Assembly (NCBI GenBank): GCA_021819605.1
Contig: JAKAQT010000062.1
Span: forward strand, 1-9,100
Origin: Thermoplasmata archaeon
GTDB taxonomy: Archaea > Thermoplasmatota > Thermoplasmata > Thermoplasmatales > Thermoplasmataceae
Length of the DNA stretch: 9,100 nt
Direction of reading: 5' to 3'
The notes beneath the pieces are model-generated. The model was not told where the DNA came from. It saw nothing but the letters and a program-made list of their open reading frames with translations, and did no database searches. The position numbers were made by a program, and so were the translations under genes. Position 1 is the first letter of the stretch. The number at the start of each line of letters is the position of its first letter. This document shows, piece by piece, positions 1 through 7,104 of the stretch.

Positions 1-76
1 CGATCTTTTCTCGGATAAGCTTGCCTCGGATACAATTGCCCACGCTCAGTCCATAATCTCAAGGAGAAAAGCATGA
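1..76 (+). CDS. C-terminal tail of an unidentified protein (5' end outside window)
   Basis: Frame 2 is open from the left edge to a TGA at 74-76 and encodes about 24 residues, beginning DLFSDKLASD and ending SIISRRKA. The case for a real gene is positional: its TGA overlaps the ATG of trm5 as ATGA, and the AAGGAG Shine-Dalgarno of trm5 (61-66) lies inside its last codons. That is the usual picture of translational coupling in an archaeal operon. Too little is visible to name a family. The basic end looks like an ordinary soluble C-terminus. Confidence 0.6.
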   Translation, partial: DLFSDKLASDTIAHAQSIISRRKA

Positions 77-1020
77 TTGACCACCTGAAGGTTCCAAAGG
101 GAATGGCGCAGAGTGCAATTGAGAGAGCCCGGAAGCTTGGTATGGTGGATAACAGCTTCTCCATACAGACTGATGCTGAATATGTCCTCATACCTCTGAT
201 TGCTGGCACAGCACCTTTTATGGAATATCCCACAGTCAAAGCACAGGGCAGGCCTTCCAGAAGGAAATACCAACCTCTGGACACTCATGGCGCATTTGAT
301 GTCATAGGTCATATTGCCATAACGAAGATAAGGAACCGGGAAAAAGCAGAATCTCTGGCGCAGAGCCTCATAAAGGCAAACAAAAGCATAAGCACAGTAT
401 ATCTGGACACGGGCATCTGGGGGGAATACCGGATCAGGAATCTTGAACTTCTGGCAGGAACAGACAATCCAGTTGCCATGTACCGTGAAAACAGTGTGGT
501 TATGGCACTGGATGTCAGGAAAGTGTACTTTTCCCCAAGGCTGGCAACAGAGAGAATGCTGGTTTCGAAGGACGTCCGGGATGGAGAGGAAGTGCTGGAC
601 ATGTTTGCTGGCATAGGGCCATTCTCGCTGAACATTGCCAGATGGCACCGATGCACAGTTCACGCCATTGACAGCAATCCTGATGCAATATATTACATGC
701 AGCAGAGCATTGAGCTCAACCGGCTCAATGGGAAAGTGATCCCGCACAATGCTGACGTGGAAGCTGCATTATATCAGTTGAATGGATTCCACAGGATAAT
801 AATGAATCTTCCTCATGATTCATTCAGATACCTCGATGTCGCCCTTCAACATCTCCATCCAGGCGGAACTCTTTATTATTATGAGATGCTTGATATTAAA
901 ACGCTTGAGGAGCGCATGGAGGAATTGAGATCAAGAAACCTGGATCTTCTGCAGAAAAGGGTTGTACATGGATATTCATCCAGGGAAAGCATGTTCGCCC
1001 TCTGGCTCCGTAAACCATAG
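73..1020 (+). CDS. trm5: tRNA (guanine-37-N1)-methyltransferase Trm5
   Basis: Cytoplasmic SAM-dependent enzyme that methylates N1 of G37, next to the anticodon, and so prevents +1 frameshifting. The 315-residue protein has the full archaeal Trm5b layout. An N-terminal D1 domain covers about residues 1-60 and begins IDHLKVPKG. A middle domain ends in FSPRLATER (153-161), the family signature carrying the conserved active-site arginine. The Rossmann methyltransferase domain follows, with motif I DMFAGIGPFS (176-185), an acidic SAM-ribose motif AIDSNPDA (198-205) and NLPHDS (245-250) in place of the usual NLPK. The C-terminal YSSRESMFAL matches the family's YxxRExxxAL end. The start is ATG with AAGGAG six bases upstream and overlaps the stop of the preceding gene. 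The related TYW2/Taw2 family is the main alternative, but the length and D1 domain favour Trm5. Confidence 0.9.
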   Translation: MIDHLKVPKGMAQSAIERARKLGMVDNSFSIQTDAEYVLIPLIAGTAPFMEYPTVKAQGRPSRRKYQPLDTHGAFDVIGHIAITKIRNREKAESLAQSLIKANKSISTVYLDTGIWGEYRIRNLELLAGTDNPVAMYRENSVVMALDVRKVYFSPRLATERMLVSKDVRDGEEVLDMFAGIGPFSLNIARWHRCTVHAIDSNPDAIYYMQQSIELNRLNGKVIPHNADVEAALYQLNGFHRIIMNLPHDSFRYLDVALQHLHPGGTLYYYEMLDIKTLEERMEELRSRNLDLLQKRVVHGYSSRESMFALWLRKP

Positions 1021-1035
1021 ATTCAGGTTGTTTAG

Positions 1036-1062
1036 TTCAGGACAGAATATGAAATTCCTGGA
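1036..1062 (+). other. Weak hairpin after trm5
   Basis: TTCAGGA (1036-1042) can pair with TCCTGGA (1056-1062), giving seven pairs including one G-U around a 13-base loop, 16 bases after the trm5 stop. No T-run follows, so it is not a typical archaeal terminator. It could be a 3'-end structure or chance. Confidence 0.25.
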
Positions 1063-1077
1063 GTGCCGTACCTATAA

Positions 1078-1090
1078 CTAAAATTATGTA
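1078..1090 (+). promoter_or_regulatory. Candidate TATA box for the uppS-tiaS operon
   Basis: The A+T-rich stretch CTAAAATTATGTA lies about 26-38 bases before the uppS ATG. No Shine-Dalgarno precedes that ATG (the bases before it are CCATTTATCA). Archaeal TATA boxes sit about 26 bases before the transcript start, so this spacing implies a leaderless or nearly leaderless mRNA. The box is only a loose match to consensus. Confidence 0.45.
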
Positions 1091-1115
1091 GTGAAATTAA
1101 CTATACCATTTATCA

Positions 1116-1892
1116 ATGGGAATAGCTGACCATATTGGGAACTTAACATCTGAGGTGTATGAGAAAGTTCTCCTGGATGAAGTTAAGGGCGGAACCGTTC
1201 CCAACCATATAGGCATAATAACCGATGGCAACAGAAGGTACGCCAGAAGCCTGGGCCTTTCCGAGAATGAAGGCCATGTTAAGGGAAAGCAGAAACTGGA
1301 GGAAGTTCTAGAGTGGTGCATGGAGGTTGGCGTGAAGATTGTAACTGTCTACGGCTTCTCAACGGAAAATTTTCACCGGGACAGGAGAGAGGTAGATTTT
1401 CTGTTTCATCTTATTAATGACGCGCTCCTTGACCTCCTTGATGATCAGAGGATCTATAAGAACAAAATAAGGGTGAGAATCATAGGCGAGAAATCCCGCC
1501 TCCCCTCATTTCTTACAGATACGATATCGCTTGTGGAGAAGACAACCAATGGGTTTGATGATTTCAAGTTCAACCTGGCTATAGGTTACGGAGGAAGGGA
1601 GGAGATCATCAGTGCCATTAAAAGGATGTATGGTGAGATACAGGCTGGAAAATTCAGCATAGAGGACGTGACAGAGGCCAGGTTCCGTGAATACCTGTAC
1701 GACAGGGAACTGCCGGACCCTGACCTTATTTTCAGGACAAGTGGGGAGGAAAGGATTTCAAATTTCCTGCTCTGGCAGTCCGCCTACTCTGAATTATATT
1801 TCTCTGACGTGAACTGGCCGGACCTGAAGAAGGGTGATTTTCTGAAGGCCATAATTTCCTACCAGAAAAGGAAAAGAAGATACGGTGTCTGA
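1116..1892 (+). CDS. uppS: cis-Prenyl (undecaprenyl-type) diphosphate synthase
   Basis: Condenses isopentenyl diphosphate in cis onto an allylic primer to make the long polyprenyl diphosphate that archaea use as a dolichol-type glycan carrier. It acts at the cytoplasmic membrane face. At 258 residues it matches the family length. All conserved regions are present: HIGIITDGNRR (31-41) with the Mg-binding catalytic Asp37, YGFSTEN (79-85), NLAIGYGGREEI (153-164), and the C-terminal IPP-binding block PDLIFRTSGEERISNFLLW (202-220) followed by YSELYF and WPD. The family's usual GNGR is GNRR here. It is the first gene of a unit: the stop TGA is immediately followed by the tiaS ATG. Chain length cannot be read from the sequence, and no Shine-Dalgarno is visible. 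Confidence 0.93.
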   Translation: MGIADHIGNLTSEVYEKVLLDEVKGGTVPNHIGIITDGNRRYARSLGLSENEGHVKGKQKLEEVLEWCMEVGVKIVTVYGFSTENFHRDRREVDFLFHLINDALLDLLDDQRIYKNKIRVRIIGEKSRLPSFLTDTISLVEKTTNGFDDFKFNLAIGYGGREEIISAIKRMYGEIQAGKFSIEDVTEARFREYLYDRELPDPDLIFRTSGEERISNFLLWQSAYSELYFSDVNWPDLKKGDFLKAIISYQKRKRRYGV

Positions 1893-3200
1893 ATGTATCT
1901 TGCCATAGATGACACGGATTCAAGCCAGGGCATGTGCACCACATTTCTTCTGACAGAGATCATTGAGCGTTCCGGTCTTGACATCATAGGGATGCCTGCA
2001 CTTGTGAGGCTTAACCCGACGGTTCCGTTCAAGACCAGAGGCAACGGAGCCCTGAGGGTTAATCTTGGCCATGGTGAAGGAGAGACACGCGTGATAGGTG
2101 TGTTTGGCAATCGTCCCATAACGGCATTCCAGCATGGCAGTGAAGCCGTAACGGAACGGGAAATGATTGATATGGCAGAACCAGTGGTCAGAGAATTTGC
2201 TGAACTTGGCGACGATAATACCAACCCGGGAATCGCTGTCTCCCGGCATGGGCTTCCTGAGGAATTCTACTGGCGGGCGGTGCGGGATTTTCTCACAGTG
2301 GAGGATGCCGAGGAATTCCTGAAAAAAAACGGGGCCATGTATGTCAGGATAAAGAAGGGCAGAGGCATCATAGGTTCGGCAGCGGCACTTTCCTGGAAGG
2401 GCGCCAGAAAAACATATGAACTTCTAGCTTACAGGTATCCACATCCTGAACCAATCCCGCAGGATATGAGGATGTCAATGGCCTCAATGGCAGACACAAT
2501 CCCTGGAACATTCAACAATGTTGACAGAAACAACAGGCATGCAGCCATATTCCCAAGTGAGAAGACCCCTGTAATTCTGGGAATAAGGGGGCGTGATCCG
2601 GAAGCCCTGCTGGGCCAGGGGATTGGCATGGTGATCTCATGGAATGTAGGCCACGACAGGATACTTGTGTACGAAAGCAACCAGGCGACCGATGACCATA
2701 TAATTGAAAATCCGGGGAAACTTGAGGATTATCATACCTACAGGATCACAGGCAGAGTCTTATCTTCACCGTACTCAATCAGAGGATCCCACTATTTCTG
2801 CAATATTCAGTGGAAAGAATCCACCGTTAAAATTGCGGCATTTGAGCCCACAAAGGAATTCAGGCGCACCTTCAGGCAACTGGCCCAGGGCGACATGATC
2901 ACAGTTTACGGTTCGTTCATCTCAGGCACCATTAATGTTGAAAAACTTGATCTTGTGGGCAGGGCAATGCTTTACGAGAAGAGCAGTCCAGGCTGCCCCG
3001 TTTGCCATAAGCAAATGGAAAACCACGGACATGGAGACTATCGCTGTCGGACATGCGGTGAACGCCTGAAAGTTCCCCATTACACAGTTGTAAATCGCGG
3101 ACTGTCGGAAGGGCAATATGACGTTCCCGTGATTGCAAGAAGGCACCTATCCAGGCCGTTTGATTTTTCTGCTCAGACTGTGGGGAGCATCAGGAGATGA
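1893..3200 (+). CDS. tiaS: tRNA(Ile2) 2-agmatinylcytidine synthetase TiaS
   Basis: Uses ATP and agmatine to convert C34 of tRNA-Ile2 (CAU anticodon) to agmatidine, so that it reads AUA rather than AUG. It is essential and archaea-specific, the functional counterpart of bacterial TilS. The 435 residues show the expected order. The kinase-like domain opens with LAIDDTDSSQGMCTT (3-17), holding the acidic metal residues and the MCTT threonines, one of which the family autophosphorylates. A ferredoxin-like middle region and the family motif VYESNQATDDH (259-269) follow. An OB-fold lies at about 283-355, and a C-terminal zinc ribbon has Cys368, Cys371, Cys385 and Cys388. The start abuts the uppS stop. 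GGTG at 1884-1887, five bases upstream, can pair with the CACC of the archaeal 16S tail. ATA codons are frequent in the window, so the product is needed. Confidence 0.95.
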   Translation: MYLAIDDTDSSQGMCTTFLLTEIIERSGLDIIGMPALVRLNPTVPFKTRGNGALRVNLGHGEGETRVIGVFGNRPITAFQHGSEAVTEREMIDMAEPVVREFAELGDDNTNPGIAVSRHGLPEEFYWRAVRDFLTVEDAEEFLKKNGAMYVRIKKGRGIIGSAAALSWKGARKTYELLAYRYPHPEPIPQDMRMSMASMADTIPGTFNNVDRNNRHAAIFPSEKTPVILGIRGRDPEALLGQGIGMVISWNVGHDRILVYESNQATDDHIIENPGKLEDYHTYRITGRVLSSPYSIRGSHYFCNIQWKESTVKIAAFEPTKEFRRTFRQLAQGDMITVYGSFISGTINVEKLDLVGRAMLYEKSSPGCPVCHKQMENHGHGDYRCRTCGERLKVPHYTVVNRGLSEGQYDVPVIARRHLSRPFDFSAQTVGSIRR

Positions 3201-3673
3201 TCTGCATCACCGGTTCTCCAGGCAGCGGGAAGTCAACAGTTGCAAACATCCTGCGTTCAAGAGGAATTAAGGTGCACAATGTTCTGGAACTCCTTGGCGC
3301 CATGGAATGTGTATCCGATGGAGAGGCTGACATAGAATGCCTCCGGGCAGTTACCAGCAGGCTGTGTAACTGTGGTGACCTGATCGAGGGCCATTACGCG
3401 CATCTCCTGAACTGTGATTTTGTCATAGTTCTGGACAGGAATGAGGACATGGTGCTTTCCGAACTGACATCAAGGGGCTACGAAAGCAGCAAAATAATGG
3501 AAAACCTGGATGCTCTCCGGTGTGACCTCTATTTCTCAGAATCCCTTGAGATGCTGCCCAGAAGCAGGATAAGGCGGATATCCGTGGTGGAGGGCAATCC
3601 TGAATCAACCGCAGCAATGGTTCAGAAAGCTGCAGTGGAATTTGAGCAAGAATTAAGACGGCACAGGAGTTAA
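3197..3673 (+). CDS. AK6/Fap7-type adenylate kinase-like NTPase
   Basis: Small P-loop kinase of 158 residues. In archaea and eukaryotes this family (Fap7/hCINAP) has adenylate kinase/ATPase activity and acts in late small-subunit ribosome assembly. Visible signatures are Walker A GSPGSGKST (6-14), LIEGHYAHLL in place of the family's VEGHxxHL, a short hydrophobic strand FVIVLDR where the family normally has VLR, and RGYESSKIMEN where the family has RGYxxxKIxEN. Two usually conserved points differ: the strand ends VLDR, and the AE pair after KIxEN is replaced by ALRC. The nucleotide site looks intact, but the lid and substrate region may have diverged. The ATG overlaps the tiaS stop (ATGA), with GGGGAG at 3182-3187 as a plausible ribosome site. 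Confidence 0.85.
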   Translation: MICITGSPGSGKSTVANILRSRGIKVHNVLELLGAMECVSDGEADIECLRAVTSRLCNCGDLIEGHYAHLLNCDFVIVLDRNEDMVLSELTSRGYESSKIMENLDALRCDLYFSESLEMLPRSRIRRISVVEGNPESTAAMVQKAAVEFEQELRRHRS

Positions 3674-3679
3674 CCATCC

Positions 3680-4303
3680 ATGGTACTCGATTCACAGAGG
3701 TCCCGGGCAGACAGAATCCTCATCCCCATCACAAATCTCTTCATTAAATGGAAGCCTGACCGGGTTTCCCTGCTCTCCCTCACTCTTGCTGCATTTGCGG
3801 GTTTCTTCATATATCTTGGATCCATTTACAGGCTGCTTCTCCTAGCAGCCTTCCTCTGTGTGGTTTTCTCATCCCTGTTTGACGCAATCGACGGGAAGCT
3901 TGCAAGGGTAAGAAACATATCCTCCCCCCGTGGGGACCTCATAGATCACGTATTCGACAGGTTTGCGGACGTCTTCATGATTCTGGGGTTCATCTTTGGG
4001 ATGTACGCGCAGTATGCCGTTGGGATCCTGGCACTTGTTGGGGTTATGCTCACCAGCTACATGGGCGTGCAATCGCAGGCACTTGGCCTCAAAAGGAATT
4101 ATTCGGGCCTTCTTGGAAGGGCAGACAGGCTCGTTCTCATAATGATCTTCATTCTCGTTGAACTTATTATCCCATTCTCCATGCATCTGTGGATATTCAG
4201 AATCACGCCTGTTGCCATCCTGCTAATATGGTTTGCCATTGCGGGGAATGCAACGGCCGTGAAAAGATTCCTGGACAGTTACAGGGCACTTGCCCCTTCC
4301 TGA
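3680..4303 (+). CDS. CDP-alcohol phosphatidyltransferase, archaetidylinositol phosphate synthase-like
   Basis: Integral membrane enzyme that transfers a polar headgroup alcohol phosphate to CDP-archaeol in phospholipid synthesis. The family signature is complete: D68-x2-D71-G-x2-A75-R76-x8-G85-x3-D89-x3-D93, the di-metal and CDP site. Hydrophobic stretches at about 30-50, 51-66, 97-110, 113-130, 150-167 and 172-189 give the expected six membrane helices in 207 residues. YSGLLGRADR (141-150) resembles the GLLxRxER segment of archaeal inositol-phosphate transferases, so that activity is the best guess, with archaetidylglycerol-phosphate synthase as the alternative. It starts six bases after the kinase stop, with GGAG at 3666-3669. 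The last 25 bases overlap the 3' end of the convergent phosphomutase gene. Confidence 0.88.
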   Translation: MVLDSQRSRADRILIPITNLFIKWKPDRVSLLSLTLAAFAGFFIYLGSIYRLLLLAAFLCVVFSSLFDAIDGKLARVRNISSPRGDLIDHVFDRFADVFMILGFIFGMYAQYAVGILALVGVMLTSYMGVQSQALGLKRNYSGLLGRADRLVLIMIFILVELIIPFSMHLWIFRITPVAILLIWFAIAGNATAVKRFLDSYRALAPS

Positions 4304-5652
4304 ATGCCATCAATGAGCGCCTGGTATTCCTGGGCAATGTCACGCGCCCTGGCCATATTTCTGGATTCTCCGTATATTCTGATTATGGGTTCAGTGCCAG
4401 ATGGCCTCACCAGAACCCATCCATCCTTCAGGAAGATCTTGAGGCCGTCGGATGTGTCTGTCTTCATGCCTGAGGCGTACCCCAGAATTCCTCTCTTTAT
4501 GGTTTCCCACTCAACCTTCCTGTCGGTGGAAAGCTTATGGATATGATACTCCGGTATTTCCGACACCAGTTCCTTCAGCCCTGCCTTTCTAGTCGCCATG
4601 AGGTTCAGCACAAGTGCCGCAGTCATTGCTCCGTCTCTGCAGTACTGGTGCGGACCGTATATGATGCCCCCGTTCTCCTCTCCTCCGATCTTTGCCTTCT
4701 TCTCGATCATTGTTCTTGATACAAGGGGCGCACCAACCCTGGTTCGTATAAGTTCTGCTTCACCTGCAGCGCAAATCTCATCCAGGGCGTCAGAGCTGCT
4801 GATTGGCGTAACCACTCTGTCGCCAGGCTTTATGACACTCTTCACTATGAGAGAAAGTGTTATGTCGCCATCCACAAAATGTCCTGTGCTGTCGATGAAG
4901 ACAGCCCTGTCAGCATCGCCGTCATGGGCTATGCCAAGGTCAAATTTACCTCCGCTTACAACATTGATAAGGTCCTTCAGGTTCTCAGGCCTTGGCTCAG
5001 AGTTGCGAGAAGTGAATTTTCCGTCTGGATTTGCGTTAAGGGTGACCACAGAACAGCCCAGCCTCCTGAGGAGTTCCGGTGTGGATGAATAGGCTGCACC
5101 ATTCCCTGCATCGAAGATGACCCTGAATTCCCGGGTTCTGATTGCTTCGGTATTCACCTGCTGCATAATCCCCTCAATGTACCGCTCAACGGCATCCGTA
5201 ATGGTCCGAACCCTGCCGCAATTATTCCAAGCGGCCTGAATGAATGATCTGCCATAATAAATGCTTTCGATAATCTCTTCCTGATTTCTCGGGAGTTCTG
5301 TTCCATCTGCGGCAATGCATTTTATTCCGTTGAATCGTGGTGGATTGTGTGACGCAGTTATGACCACCCCGGGTATCCTGTTAATCTTGCAGTAAAACTG
5401 GATTGCTGGAGTGGGAAGTATGCCAAGATCAAGAATGTCCTTTCCCGCACTCATGATGCCGGATGAAACGGCATTGAATATCATGGGACCGGTATCCCTT
5501 GTATCCCTTCCCATAGCGATGGTACCGTCCTTGAAATATGTTCCAATGGACTTCCCTATCTGCAGCGCAAAGTCAGGAGTAAGATCAGCATTTGGTTCTC
5601 CTCTTATGCCATTTGTTCCAAAGAGGGGAGGTCTTTCATCAGGTCTTTTCAT
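4279..5652 (-). CDS. glmM: Phosphoglucosamine/phosphomannomutase (alpha-D-phosphohexomutase)
   Basis: Interconverts hexose- or hexosamine-6-phosphate and 1-phosphate, feeding UDP-GlcNAc or GDP-mannose synthesis for glycans and glycolipids. All four domains of the cytoplasmic superfamily are present in 457 residues. FGTNGIRG (11-18) is at the N-terminus. TASHNP (99-104) carries the phosphorylated Ser101. The Mg loop is DGDADR (244-249). The sugar loop is GGEENGG (323-329), followed by RDGAMTA. The phosphate loop is RPSGTEPIIRIYGES (416-430). The GEENGG loop and TNGIRG start resemble archaeal GlmM enzymes more than glucose mutases, but such proteins are often promiscuous, so the symbol is tentative. 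The ATG lacks a Shine-Dalgarno and has a TATA-like box about 29 bases upstream. Confidence 0.88.
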   Translation of the reverse strand: MKRPDERPPLFGTNGIRGEPNADLTPDFALQIGKSIGTYFKDGTIAMGRDTRDTGPMIFNAVSSGIMSAGKDILDLGILPTPAIQFYCKINRIPGVVITASHNPPRFNGIKCIAADGTELPRNQEEIIESIYYGRSFIQAAWNNCGRVRTITDAVERYIEGIMQQVNTEAIRTREFRVIFDAGNGAAYSSTPELLRRLGCSVVTLNANPDGKFTSRNSEPRPENLKDLINVVSGGKFDLGIAHDGDADRAVFIDSTGHFVDGDITLSLIVKSVIKPGDRVVTPISSSDALDEICAAGEAELIRTRVGAPLVSRTMIEKKAKIGGEENGGIIYGPHQYCRDGAMTAALVLNLMATRKAGLKELVSEIPEYHIHKLSTDRKVEWETIKRGILGYASGMKTDTSDGLKIFLKDGWVLVRPSGTEPIIRIYGESRNMARARDIAQEYQALIDGIQEGASAL

Positions 5653-5676
5653 TTTATCTTCTGTTTATCATGCAAG

Positions 5677-5688
5677 GATATTTAACAT
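5677..5688 (-). promoter_or_regulatory. Candidate TATA box for the phosphomutase gene
   Basis: On the minus strand GATGTTAAATAT is centred about 29-30 bases before the ATG at 5652. The leader between them (ATGATAAACAGAAGATAAA) has no Shine-Dalgarno. This fits a leaderless mRNA starting at or very near the ATG, separate from the upstream glycosyltransferase transcript, which appears to end at the T7 hairpin just before. Confidence 0.5.
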
Positions 5689-5708
5689 CTGCGAGCGGAC
5701 AAGTCAGT

Positions 5709-5732
5709 AAAAAAATGCAGCTGAAAGGCCGC
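5709..5732 (-). terminator. Hairpin plus T7 terminator after the glycosyltransferase operon
   Basis: Read on the minus strand, GCGGC (5732-5728), a six-base loop CTTTCA and GCTGC (5721-5717) form a five-pair stem with one G-T. One A and then seven consecutive T (5715-5709) follow. It starts 11 bases past the glycosyltransferase TGA. The T-run alone is the expected archaeal termination signal, and the hairpin may help. It separates this operon from the phosphomutase promoter. Confidence 0.6.
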
Positions 5733-5742
5733 CTGATAATTG

Positions 5743-6831
5743 TCACGGTTCCTCTTCCAGATGATAACTGCTGCCCCTCCACTGTATTGTCTCCATCATC
5801 CGGGCCTTTACGAGATTGTAGAAGTAGATGAATGGAATTATGAAACTGAGAAGAAACACCCGTGTTTTCATCTCCCTTGACCTTTTTGCGTTTCTCACAG
5901 ATGTAATCACAGAAGGTGCCAGCAGAAGTGCAAAGAAGGGACTGACTGAAAATGCCAGAATCAGGGCAGATACGAATACAAGGATGGTGGCTGCATAAAA
6001 GACAATACCATAGCGAAACACGCTTGGTGTGGAATAAACGGACAGGGCAGTCTGGCGGTTTGCCCATTCAATGAATGTTGGAAAATCATCGGGTGAGTTA
6101 ATTACAGGCGCAGCTTCCGGTACGTATGATATTTCAAGTCCGGCTTTCTTGCAGAGTTTTGTCAGTGCAACGTCATCAGATACATATGATCTGAAAAAAT
6201 CAAGGCCTGTGCCCTTAAGCAATTCTGATCTGAATGCCAGGGAGCCGCCCCATCCGAATCTTGTAATGTGCGACTCCATCATACCCTGCCCCACGAAACC
6301 CCAGACAAGCTTGACAAATGACCAGAATCCTCCCACCGGCCTGAAGTAGGGAAAAGTTGTGGATATTCCCACGTTGACCGTTGACATAGGTGCAAGAAGC
6401 AATCTGAGCCATTCATCACCTGGCAATATGTCCGAATCAGCGATGACGTAGACAGGAAAATCAGGGAAATGATTTATGGCCGAGGCTATTGCCCTGACCT
6501 TGCCGCTGCACCTGGTGCATGGATCATCAGCAATGATCATGCCCATGCCTGAACCGCGAACGGACTGCACCGCCGCGTCATCTTCTGAATCAACAACAGC
6601 GACTGCCCTCCAGTTCGCATTCATATTTGCCATTATTCCCTTGAGGTTTTCATCCAGGGTGTAGTCCCTTCCCTTGCAGGGGACAATCACCAGGGTCCTG
6701 TCCGTATAGCTCCCGTACGCGGGTTCCAGGCGTTCCCTGTGGGATGCTATGAATGTCAGGCCTGCAAAAATAAGGATAATCACAGAGAGAAATATATCAA
6801 AAAAAAGGTTATGGAGGATTTCCGGGATCAT
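5743..6831 (-). CDS. Membrane glycosyltransferase family 2 (ceramide-glucosyltransferase/HpnI-like)
   Basis: Transfers a sugar from a nucleotide donor to a membrane lipid or lipid-linked acceptor. The active domain faces the cytoplasm. The 362 residues comprise an N-terminal membrane helix (about 8-29), a GT-A domain, and a hydrophobic C-terminal half with two or three helices (about 274-310 and 324-341). Catalytic features are TLVIVPCKGRD (46-56), VVDSEDD (79-85), the DxD motif ADSD (131-134), FGWGGSLAFR (192-201) and SDDVAL (218-223) with the putative base. The usual QxxRW is replaced by EWANRQ (255-260). The layout resembles GT21/HpnI enzymes. The acceptor is unknown; a tetraether or archaeol lipid is a guess. 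The ATG lies two bases after the aEF-1beta stop, so it is probably cotranscribed with translation genes. Eight consecutive T occur in its first codons. Confidence 0.82.
   Translation of the reverse strand: MIPEILHNLFFDIFLSVIILIFAGLTFIASHRERLEPAYGSYTDRTLVIVPCKGRDYTLDENLKGIMANMNANWRAVAVVDSEDDAAVQSVRGSGMGMIIADDPCTRCSGKVRAIASAINHFPDFPVYVIADSDILPGDEWLRLLLAPMSTVNVGISTTFPYFRPVGGFWSFVKLVWGFVGQGMMESHITRFGWGGSLAFRSELLKGTGLDFFRSYVSDDVALTKLCKKAGLEISYVPEAAPVINSPDDFPTFIEWANRQTALSVYSTPSVFRYGIVFYAATILVFVSALILAFSVSPFFALLLAPSVITSVRNAKRSREMKTRVFLLSFIIPFIYFYNLVKARMMETIQWRGSSYHLEEEP
6799..6806 (-). terminator. T8 tract at the start of the glycosyltransferase gene, possible attenuator
   Basis: Eight consecutive T on the coding (minus) strand lie 28 bases past the aEF-1beta stop, within the codons for HNLFFDIF of the glycosyltransferase. 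Archaeal RNA polymerase terminates on such runs, so part of the transcription may stop here, leaving abundant zinc-ribbon/aEF-1beta mRNA and less glycosyltransferase mRNA. Phe-Phe codons in a membrane helix could also produce the run by chance. Confidence 0.3.
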
Positions 6832-6833
6832 CT

Positions 6834-7100
6834 TCAGACCAGTGTGACATCCTCGGAGTCAACCTGGGCCACGCCACTTATGGTAGCAATGGCTTCTTCC
6901 ACGCGATCAATCTTCCCCTCTTCATCCGGCACAATAACCTCAAATTTTATGGCCTTGAGGCCGAAGCCGATTTCCTCCATGTATGATTTGTTGATCTCGC
7001 AGAGAGGCCTGATCTTTTCTCTTATCTCATCCAGAAGCTTTTCCATCGGCACGTCCGTGGACTCGGGAAGGACCTTCAGAACTACGGCGACATCTCCCAT
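6834..7100 (-). CDS. ef1b: Translation elongation factor aEF-1beta
   Basis: Nucleotide exchange factor that recharges EF-1alpha with GTP during elongation; cytoplasmic. The 88-residue product from this start is the normal archaeal size, a single ferredoxin-like domain equivalent to the C-terminal part of eukaryotic EF-1beta. It opens MGDVAVVLKVLPES, matching the family's MGxVxxxxKVMPES. The central EEIGFGLKAIKFEVIVPDEEG and the C-terminal ISGVAQVDSEDVTLV are also typical. A longer reading from an upstream ATG at 7139 would add 13 residues but overlap the zinc-ribbon gene. The 7100 start leaves a four-base gap after that gene's stop and has GTGAT (7108-7104) three bases upstream, complementary to the 16S tail. 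Cotranscription with the zinc-ribbon protein, as here, is a common archaeal arrangement. Confidence 0.93.
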   Translation of the reverse strand: MGDVAVVLKVLPESTDVPMEKLLDEIREKIRPLCEINKSYMEEIGFGLKAIKFEVIVPDEEGKIDRVEEAIATISGVAQVDSEDVTLV

Positions 7101-7104
7101 GATA

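Noticed and set aside
46..747. 233-codon minus-strand open frame.
   Set aside because: It is antisense to trm5, rich in Cys and His, with no domain; trm5 carries full family motifs.
4598..5092. 164-codon plus-strand open frame.
   Set aside because: It is an antisense shadow of the phosphomutase, whose catalytic motifs occupy the same bases.
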